Source of the DNA: Thermoflexales bacterium
GTDB taxonomy: Bacteria; Chloroflexota; Anaerolineae; Fen-1058
Direction of reading: 5' to 3'
Assembly (NCBI GenBank): GCA_017999195.1
Contig: JAGOBP010000058.1
Location: 1-12,464, forward strand
Length of the DNA stretch: 12,464 bases
Both the position numbers and the translations under genes were made by a program. Positions 7,109-12,464 of this stretch are shown here, one piece after another (the stretch's first letter is position 1; each line of letters starts with the position of its first letter). The notes beneath the pieces are model-generated. The model was not told where the DNA came from. It saw only the letters and a list, made by a program, of their open reading frames with translations, and did no database searches.

Positions 7109-7948
7109 ATGCGAATCTACCTTACCGGGGCTAAAGGCCAACTGGGCCGCGCGCTGATGCGCCGTTTAGCCCATCACACCCTGTTTGGCGCGGATTTACC
7201 CGAAGTCGATTTGACCGACCTCAACGCGGCCCGATCGAGCGTGGCGGCCTTCCGGCCCGAAGTCGTTATCCATGCCGCCGCCTACACTGACGTGGACGGC
7301 GCAGCCCGCAATCCCGATCTGGCCTATCGCGTCAACGCGTTGGGCACGCGCAATGTCGCCGTGGCTAGCGAAAGTGTAGGCGCGGCCTTGCTCGCCATCA
7401 GCACCAACGAGGTTTTCGACGGCACGAAAGCCGAACCCTACCTTGAGTTTGACGCCACCCGCGCCATCAATCCCTACGCCAAGTCCAAACTCGCCGCCGA
7501 GCAATTCATTCGTGATTTGACCACTCGTTTCTATATTGTACGCACGGCGTGGTTGTACGGTTTAGGCGGCAACAACTTTGTCAAAAAAATCATCGCCCGC
7601 GCCGACAGCGACGGCAAGTTGCGTGTGGTCACCGATGAAGTCAGTTCACCCACCTACACCGAAGACCTCGTCACGGCCATCGAGCAGTTGATGATCACCG
7701 GGGCGTATGGGATTTACCACTTCACCAATGAGGGTGCATGTTCGCGCTTCGAGTTCGCGCTGGAGATCCTGAAACAATCGGGGCGCGGCCACATCCCGAT
7801 TGAGCCTATCACGTTAGCGGACTTCGCGCGGCCATCGACGCCGCCACCCTATGCGCCGTTGCGCAATTTCTGCGGCGCGCAGATCGGCATCACGCTCCGG
7901 CCGTGGCAAGCCGCGTTGGCAGACTATCTGGCGTGCGAAACTTGGTGA
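7109..7948 (+). CDS. rmlD: dTDP-4-dehydrorhamnose reductase-like SDR (RmlD family)
   Basis: NADPH-dependent reductase, probably the last step of dTDP-L-rhamnose synthesis for surface polysaccharide. The 279-residue product has the nucleotide motif GAKGQLG (7-13), HAAAYTDVDGAARNPDLAYR (55-74) with VNALGTRNVA following, and the SDR pair Tyr123 and Lys127 (YAKSK), then FYIVRTAWLYG and a C-terminal LRPWQAALADYL typical of RmlD. The segment usually STDYVFDG is STNEVFDG here, so a related sugar-nucleotide reductase is possible. ATG at 7109 is chosen because the GxxGxxG motif starts six residues later; an upstream ATG at 7064 lies before the promoter. There is only a weak ribosome site. The stop codon lies inside a heptamer repeat array. 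Other rml genes are not in view. Confidence 0.85.
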   Translation: MRIYLTGAKGQLGRALMRRLAHHTLFGADLPEVDLTDLNAARSSVAAFRPEVVIHAAAYTDVDGAARNPDLAYRVNALGTRNVAVASESVGAALLAISTNEVFDGTKAEPYLEFDATRAINPYAKSKLAAEQFIRDLTTRFYIVRTAWLYGLGGNNFVKKIIARADSDGKLRVVTDEVSSPTYTEDLVTAIEQLMITGAYGIYHFTNEGACSRFEFALEILKQSGRGHIPIEPITLADFARPSTPPPYAPLRNFCGAQIGITLRPWQAALADYLACETW

Positions 7949-8034
7949 TCGGTCAATTGGTCAATCGGTGATCAGTCAACCAATTACCAGTTGACCAATC
8001 ACCAATCTACCAATCCCTAATTTACCAATCTACT
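7942..8034. repeat. Degenerate TTGGTNA heptamer array with switch of orientation
   Basis: The first half carries GGT-type units (ttggtga, tcggtca, attggtca, atcggtga) and the second half their complements (ttaccag, ttgacca, atcacca, atctacca), so the whole is an imperfect inverted repeat able to fold. It supplies the stop codon TGA of the rmlD-like gene (7946-7948), fills the gap to the glycosyltransferase, and shares its unit with the array inside trmD. Confidence 0.75.
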
Positions 8035-8042
8035 CCCCCACT

Positions 8043-8990
8043 ATGCCCCCCATCGCCTCCATCATCCTCGTCAACTGGAACGGCGCACGGCATTTACCCG
8101 TGTGCTTTACCGCGTTGCGCCAACAGACCGTGCGCGATTTCGAGATCATCCTGGTCGATAACGCTTCACACGATGATTCGCTCGAACTATTGGCGCGCGA
8201 TTTCCCCGAAGTCAAAGTCATTGCCTTAAAGCATAATCTTGGTTTTGCGGGCGGCTCGAATGTGGGCATCCGCGCCGCGCAGGGCGAATTCATCATCCTG
8301 CTCAACAACGACACCGAAGTCGATGCACATTGGCTAGAGGAAGTCATCGCCGCTTTCCAGCGTCATCCCGAAGCGGGCAGCGTCGCCTCCAAGATGAAGT
8401 TGTTCGATCAACGCGACACCTTTCACACCACTGGTGACTTCTATCGCCTCGATGGCATTCCCGGCAACCGTGGGGTGTGGGAAGTCGATCGGGGGCAGTA
8501 CGACCGCGAGGAGTACGTCTTCAGTGCGTGCGGCGGCAGCGCCGCCTATCGCCGCTCGATGTTGGATCAGATCGGCCTGTTAGATGAAGATTTTTTCTTC
8601 TCGTGCGAGGATGTGGATTTGGGCTGGCGCGCGCAGTTGGCCGGCTGGCCTTGCGTGTATGCGCCTAAAGCGGTGGTGTATCACAAACTCAAAGCCACGG
8701 GCGGTGGCGCGACCGCTTCTTTTTATGATGGCCGCAACTTCCTGTGGCTGATCGCCAAAAACTATCCGGCGTCGTTATGGCAGATCAATCGGAGCAAGAT
8801 CATTCGCCAGCAATGGTCGCTCTTCAGCGAAGCCGCACGCGCCTGGCGCGGCGAGGCCGCTCGAGCGCGAATTCGGGGGATGTTGGCGGGCCTCATCGGC
8901 TTGCCCAAAATGCTGCGCAAACGCCGCACTATTCAAGCGCTGCGCCGCGTCGATGATGCCTACCTCCAATCTATTTTGCAATCCGCTTGA
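8043..8990 (+). CDS. GT2-family glycosyltransferase, rhamnosyltransferase-like
   Basis: Inverting GT-A fold enzyme that would add a sugar, plausibly rhamnose, to a surface glycan or glycolipid. The 315-residue product shows ASIILVNWNGARHLP (5-19), VDNASHDDS (38-46), HNLGFAGGSNVGIRAAQGEF (64-83), the metal/nucleotide motif NNDTEVD (88-94), CGGSAAYRR (163-171) and DEDFFFSCEDVDLGWRAQLA (181-200), where the ED-D-W pattern is the acceptor/catalytic region of this family. No membrane segments are evident; residues 255-300 are basic and may touch the membrane. The ATG follows a C-rich stretch and lacks a Shine-Dalgarno sequence. Co-direction with the rmlD-like gene, 94 bp apart, suggests co-transcription and a shared pathway (inference). 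Sugar donor is not proven. Confidence 0.9.
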   Translation: MPPIASIILVNWNGARHLPVCFTALRQQTVRDFEIILVDNASHDDSLELLARDFPEVKVIALKHNLGFAGGSNVGIRAAQGEFIILLNNDTEVDAHWLEEVIAAFQRHPEAGSVASKMKLFDQRDTFHTTGDFYRLDGIPGNRGVWEVDRGQYDREEYVFSACGGSAAYRRSMLDQIGLLDEDFFFSCEDVDLGWRAQLAGWPCVYAPKAVVYHKLKATGGGATASFYDGRNFLWLIAKNYPASLWQINRSKIIRQQWSLFSEAARAWRGEAARARIRGMLAGLIGLPKMLRKRRTIQALRRVDDAYLQSILQSA

Positions 8991-9013
8991 TCGCCAAACG
9001 GCCCAAACAAAAA

Positions 9014-9078
9014 CTCACGCCAAGCCGCCAAGCAGCAAAGTCTTCTAGGTTCTTTGCCCCTTGGCGGCTTGGCGTGAG
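9014..9078. repeat. 65-nt palindromic element between convergent genes
   Basis: ctcacgccaagccgccaag (9014-9032) pairs perfectly with its complement at 9060-9078. A 2x2 internal loop and an inner 6-bp stem (gcaaag/ctttgc) follow, closed by an 11-base loop. It lies between the glycosyltransferase stop (8990) and the ATPase stop (9092), so it could terminate or insulate both transcripts, though neither side has a clear T-run. The CCAAG/CTTGG modular arms resemble dispersed palindromes found in many bacterial genomes (recollection). Confidence 0.85.
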
Positions 9079-9089
9079 ACACCCGCCTG

Positions 9090-9124
9090 GTCTACTTGTT
9101 TCCCTGTCTACTTCTCCACTTCTC
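9090..9124 (-). repeat. Octamer array forming the ATPase C-terminus
   Basis: Read on the minus strand the block splits into GAGAAGTG, GAGAAGT, AGACAGGG, AAACAAGT, AGAC. It encodes the last residues EKWRSRQGNK and contains the TAG stop (9092-9094). It matches the array at 10413-10452 in inverted orientation, with AGTAGACAnGGAAACAAG shared at 17 of 18 positions. Confidence 0.75.
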
Positions 9125-11803
9125 AATTTCAATCGCCGCCAACACCAACGCACTCGCGCCCACACTCACCAGCAAATCCGTCAGCGGCAGCGGCGTGGTG
9201 TACATGAAGCCGTGCATGAACGGCAGATAGATCGCCGCCAACTGCGCGATGACAACCGCCAGCGCCATGCCCAGCAACAAACGATTGCTGGTCAGCCCGA
9301 TCTTAAACACTGACTCACGACTCGAGCGCATCGCCAACGCCTGCCCCACTTGCGAGAAACACAGCGTCGTGAAGATCATCGTCTGCCAGTGCGGACTACC
9401 ACTGCCCCAATAGAACATGCCCACTGCCAAGGCGATGACGCCCGTCAGCGCGCCCACCCACGCAATGTGGCGCGTCAGGCCGCCTGCAAAGATGCTGTCC
9501 GTGGTGCGCACGGGGGGGCGCTGCATAACGCCTTTTTCGGCAGGTTCAACGCCCAGACCCAAACCCAATAAACCGTCCGTCAGCAAATTCAGCCACAGCA
9601 GTTGCAACGGTTGTAACGGCAGCGGCGTACCCATCAAGGGCGCGATGAGCGCCACCGAAATCTTGCCGATGTTGCCCGCAATGGAGAACTTTACGAACTT
9701 GCGGATATTGTCATAGATGACGCGGCCTTCTTCTACCGCCGACACAATCGTCTTGAAGTTATCATCCAGCAGCACCATGTCGGCCGCTTCCTTCGACACA
9801 TCCGTGCCCGTGATGCCCATCGCCACGCCGATGTCCGACTTTTTCAGCGCGGGCGCATCGTTTACGCCGTCGCCCGTCATCGCCACCACATGGCCTTTTT
9901 CTTGCAGCGCCTGCACAATCTTCAACTTGTGTTCCGGCGACACCCGCGCATACACCGACACCTCGTCGACCACCGCGCGCAGTTCATCCGCCGACATCCG
10001 CTCAAGTTCCTGACCCGTCAGCACTTTGCCATTGCTGCTGATGCCCAACTCATGCGCGATGTGCGTCGCCGTCAACGGATGATCGCCCGTGATCATCACC
10101 GGGCGGATACCGGCCGATCGGCACGTGGCGACCGCCGCTTTCACTTCCGGTCGCGGCGGATCGATCATGCCGAACAGGCCCACGAAGACGAGGCTACTTT
10201 CAATCGAGGCGCGCTGCCCGTTGCTCGTGTCCGGCGACGTTAACGTGCGATAGGCCACACCCAGCACGCGCATGCCGTTCTGGGCGAGTTTGTTGTTGGC
10301 GATCTCAATCCGATCGCGATACTCATCCGTCAGATCGATCGGCCCGTCGTCCACCCACACCCGATTGGACAGCGCCAGCAACCCATCGACCGAACCCTTC
10401 ACAAAAGCCACGTAGGGAGTAGACAAGGAAACAAGGAGAGAAGTAGACAAGTCCTGATGGATTTGGTGCACGGTGGACATGCGCTTGCGCTCGGAGTCGA
10501 AGGGCACTTCACCCACGCGCGGATAAGTTTGATCGAGCGCTTGTTTCCACAGACCAAAGCGCGCCGCCGCGACCAGCAACGCGCCTTCGGTGGGATCACC
10601 GATCGTCTGGAAACTGCCTTGTTTTTCAGCCGAAAACGTCGCATCATTGCACAATGCCCCGCCCGTCAACAACAACGACAGCGCCGGTGACACCGTCTCA
10701 ACCGGCCGCGCCACCTCATCGATGGCGGGCATCTTGTTGGATAAATTCTCGGTCACATCCAGCCGATGTCCGGCCACATCCAGCACCGTCACCGTCATGC
10801 GATTTTCCGTCAGCGTACCGGTCTTATCAGAGCAGATCACCGTCACCGAACCCAACGTCTCGACGGCGGGCAACTTGCGAATCAACGATTGGCGTTTCAA
10901 CATGCGCTTCGCGCCCAACGCCAACGTGATAGTGACCACGGCGGGCAGACCTTCCGGCACAGCGGCCACCGCCACACTCACCGCCGTCATGAACATCAGA
11001 TTCAGCGGTTCGCCGCGCAGCGCGCCCAGCGCAAAGATCAACACCGCTACGGCCACGGCGACCAAGGCCAAACCTTTGCCTAATTGATCGAGCCGTTTTT
11101 GCAAGGGTGTCAGTTCTTGCTTGACCGATTGAATGAGCGTGGCGATTTTGCCGAGTTCCGTATGCATGCCCGTTTCGGTTACGATGAACGAACCTCGACC
11201 ATAGGTCACGATTGTGCCCATATAGGCCATGTTCTTGCGGTCGCCCAACGGCCGATCGGGTCCTGGCAACTCGATCGGGTCTTTTTCGATCGGCTCGGAT
11301 TCGCCTGTCAACGCTGCTTCTTGTATCCGCAGATTGGCGCTATCGATCAGACGGCCATCGGCCGGAATGACGTTGCCCGCTTCCAGCAACACCACATCGC
11401 CCGGCACCAATTGCGGTGCAGACGTCTCAACGACCGCGCCATCGCGCCGCACGCGCACGTTGGGCACCGACATTTTGCGTAACGCCGCCATCGCCTGTTC
11501 GGCGCGATATTCCTGCACGAAGCCCAGCAGGCCAAACAGCACCACGATCGCCAGAATGGCGATGGCGTCTTTGAGGTCGCCCACCACCATCGAGATCACG
11601 GCGGCCGCGATCAGGATCAGCACCATCGTGGCGGTGAACTGTTCCCACAGGATTTTCCACGGGCTTTTGGTGCCGCGATCGATCAGTTCGTTCGCGCCGT
11701 GCTGGGCCAGGCGTTGCTGTGCTTCGGTCGCCGACAAGCCGCGCGCCACCTCGACGTTGAGATGATCGACGGCTTCAGCGCTGGTCAACTTATACCAATT
11801 CAT
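9092..11803 (-). CDS. P-type (P2A, SERCA-like) cation-translocating ATPase
   Basis: Membrane pump of 903 residues that most likely exports Ca2+ or a related cation. An N-terminal cation-ATPase domain (1-75) precedes the actuator loop TGES (166-169), M4 PEGLPAVVTI (283-292), the phosphorylation motif DKTGTLT (326-332), PFDSERKRMS (434-443), KGS (469-471), ITGDHP (571-576) and GDGVND (644-649). M6 keeps Asn739, Thr742 and Asp743, equal to SERCA Asn796, Thr799 and Asp800, and M4 keeps Glu284 (SERCA Glu309). M5 has Asn711 but Lys714 where SERCA has Glu771, so one Ca2+ site is probably lost. Four membrane segments follow M6. Residues about 450-464 and the C-terminus are encoded by octamer repeats. 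The ATG has GGAG seven bases upstream, and the gene starts 22 bp after the DoxX-like gene. Confidence 0.95.
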   Translation of the reverse strand: MNWYKLTSAEAVDHLNVEVARGLSATEAQQRLAQHGANELIDRGTKSPWKILWEQFTATMVLILIAAAVISMVVGDLKDAIAILAIVVLFGLLGFVQEYRAEQAMAALRKMSVPNVRVRRDGAVVETSAPQLVPGDVVLLEAGNVIPADGRLIDSANLRIQEAALTGESEPIEKDPIELPGPDRPLGDRKNMAYMGTIVTYGRGSFIVTETGMHTELGKIATLIQSVKQELTPLQKRLDQLGKGLALVAVAVAVLIFALGALRGEPLNLMFMTAVSVAVAAVPEGLPAVVTITLALGAKRMLKRQSLIRKLPAVETLGSVTVICSDKTGTLTENRMTVTVLDVAGHRLDVTENLSNKMPAIDEVARPVETVSPALSLLLTGGALCNDATFSAEKQGSFQTIGDPTEGALLVAAARFGLWKQALDQTYPRVGEVPFDSERKRMSTVHQIHQDLSTSLLVSLSTPYVAFVKGSVDGLLALSNRVWVDDGPIDLTDEYRDRIEIANNKLAQNGMRVLGVAYRTLTSPDTSNGQRASIESSLVFVGLFGMIDPPRPEVKAAVATCRSAGIRPVMITGDHPLTATHIAHELGISSNGKVLTGQELERMSADELRAVVDEVSVYARVSPEHKLKIVQALQEKGHVVAMTGDGVNDAPALKKSDIGVAMGITGTDVSKEAADMVLLDDNFKTIVSAVEEGRVIYDNIRKFVKFSIAGNIGKISVALIAPLMGTPLPLQPLQLLWLNLLTDGLLGLGLGVEPAEKGVMQRPPVRTTDSIFAGGLTRHIAWVGALTGVIALAVGMFYWGSGSPHWQTMIFTTLCFSQVGQALAMRSSRESVFKIGLTSNRLLLGMALAVVIAQLAAIYLPFMHGFMYTTPLPLTDLLVSVGASALVLAAIEIEKWRSRQGNK
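10413..10452 (+). repeat. Octamer array inside the ATPase nucleotide-binding domain
   Basis: Five octamers in a row on the plus strand: tagggagt, agacaagg, aaacaagg, agagaagt, agacaagt. The complementary coding strand gives about residues 451-464 (DLSTSLLVSLSTPY), between PFDSERKRMSTV and YVAFVKGS. It lies in the opposite orientation to the copy at the 3' end of the same gene. Confidence 0.8.
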
Positions 11804-11825
11804 GCTTATCTCCGTGGCCCGGCAC

Positions 11826-12332
11826 TTACCGGACAGGTTGGCTCAATTGTACTCGATCAGGCTCGGCCACCAAGCGGCCGCCGCGCACCGTCGCGCCCAG
11901 GACCAGACCGGCGCTGATCAAGACCAGGTTCTTGATGATGTATTGCCCCGCCAGCGTCGGCACGTAAGGGAAGTGGGTAAAGACTTCCTGCGGGAACAAA
12001 ACCAGCGGCGCCAGTGCGCCGATCATCTGCACGAACAGCGCCAGCAGCGTTATTCTTAGACCGCGGCCCAAGATCAGGCCCAGCCCGATCGCGCATTCCC
12101 AGACCGCCAGGATCACAATCGAGACGCTGGGGGGCACCAGCCCGAAGGAGAGTACGCTGATGGTCCGCGTGGCCAGGTCTTGCGCCGAACTCAGGTCGGG
12201 AAAAAACTTTAGGCCGCCAAACCAGAGAAAAATCACGCCCATGCTCACGCGCAGCAGCCCCAGACCGTAGCGCGCCAGCCACTTGGTGATACGGACATCG
12301 GTGTAAGCCAGACGAGTCGCCAGATTGTTCAT
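11826..12332 (-). CDS. DoxX-family small integral membrane protein
   Basis: A 168-residue membrane protein with four predicted membrane segments at about 22-43, 62-88, 92-113 and 128-147. Signature stretches are MGVIFLWFGGLKFFPD (31-46), LAVWECAIGLGLILGRGLR (75-93), FPQEVFTHFPYVPTLAGQYI (113-132) and KNLVLISAGLVLGA, which match DoxX-like proteins in actinobacteria and Chloroflexota (recollection). Some family members act in redox or oxidative-stress membrane complexes, but the biochemical role here is unknown. The ATG at 12330-12332 has a weak AAAGGCG upstream. It ends 22 bp before the cation ATPase and begins 32 bp after another minus-strand gene, so a three-gene transcript is likely. Confidence 0.85.
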   Translation of the reverse strand: MNNLATRLAYTDVRITKWLARYGLGLLRVSMGVIFLWFGGLKFFPDLSSAQDLATRTISVLSFGLVPPSVSIVILAVWECAIGLGLILGRGLRITLLALFVQMIGALAPLVLFPQEVFTHFPYVPTLAGQYIIKNLVLISAGLVLGATVRGGRLVAEPDRVQLSQPVR

Positions 12333-12364
12333 GATGTGTTCGCCTTTACGTCTGTGTCTCTTGA

Positions 12365-12464
12365 CTAGAAATCAAACAATTCGCCCAAGAACGATTTGCG
12401 CTTCCGCCGCCGATAATCATCGTCGTCATCGTCGTGCACGTCGCGGCGCACTTCGTCGCGGCGC
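12365..12464 (-). CDS. C-terminal end of an unidentified protein with acidic/basic tail (5' part outside window)
   Basis: The minus strand has an open frame from the window edge to a TAG at 12365-12367. It encodes a 32-residue tail: Arg/Asp-rich repeats (RRDEV, RRDV), then six consecutive Asp, then YRRRKRKS and the hydrophobic end FLGELFDF. GC-rich codons and a sensible 32-bp gap to the DoxX-like gene support a real gene. Such charge-segregated tails with a short hydrophobic end are typical of disordered C-termini. The main domain is not visible, so no function is proposed. Confidence 0.6.
   Translation of the reverse strand, partial: RRDEVRRDVHDDDDDDYRRRKRKSFLGELFDF

Noticed and set aside
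6752..8034. Heptamer arrays as a CRISPR array
   Set aside because: Units are 7 bp, degenerate and contiguous, with no spacers and no cas genes.
8987..9313. 108-codon plus-strand frame starting at the palindrome
   Set aside because: Its sequence is only a translation of the palindrome, the octamer array and the antisense of the ATPase 3' end.
10457..11087. Several plus-strand frames opposite the ATPase
   Set aside because: Antisense shadows rich in His, Arg and Ser; the minus-strand frame has complete P-type ATPase motifs.

Overview
The window looks like a GC-rich chromosomal segment from a Chloroflexota bacterium (Anaerolineae-like). This is inferred from the lipoprotein with a long Pro/Ala/Thr/Lys linker after the lipobox, from protein styles such as the ECF sigma factor followed by a tiny partner, and from degenerate heptamer and octamer repeats scattered in and between genes. 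There is no rRNA, tRNA, phage, transposase or CRISPR array. Most genes read leftward (minus strand); only rmlD and the glycosyltransferase read rightward.

Left part (1-6222, minus strand). In transcription order: an ECF sigma factor, a 93-residue protein of unknown function, the two ATPases of an oligopeptide/dipeptide-type ABC importer (DppD-like, DppF-like), its substrate-binding lipoprotein, and the first 237 residues of its first permease (DppB-like), which runs off the left edge. A consensus TATAAT box with two operator-like palindromes precedes the sigma gene. Two perfect 13-bp hairpins lie between the binding-protein and permease genes, where they could set a high binding-protein to permease ratio.

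Middle (6257-8990). trmD (tRNA m1G37 methyltransferase, minus) and an rmlD-like reductase (plus) diverge from a 63-bp region with two extended -10 promoters; the trmD promoter would give a leaderless mRNA. rmlD is followed by a GT2 glycosyltransferase of the rhamnosyltransferase type, suggesting a cell-surface or extracellular polysaccharide role for the pair.

Right part (9014-12464). A 65-nt palindrome separates the convergent glycosyltransferase and a P2A (SERCA-like) cation ATPase. The ATPase is the distal gene of a tight minus-strand group with a DoxX-family membrane protein and, upstream of that, the end of a protein with an acidic/basic tail cut by the window edge.

The most notable signal is a set of short degenerate repeat arrays that occupy coding DNA. 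Heptamer arrays (TTGGTNA and CCCTGAT units) form an in-frame insertion in trmD, and the TTGGTNA type also supplies the rmlD stop codon. Octamer arrays (AGACAAGG-like) occur twice in opposite orientation in the ATPase gene, once inside the nucleotide-binding domain and once as the C-terminus with its stop codon. A second point is a Lys at the ATPase position equivalent to SERCA Glu771, which predicts a one-ion pump.
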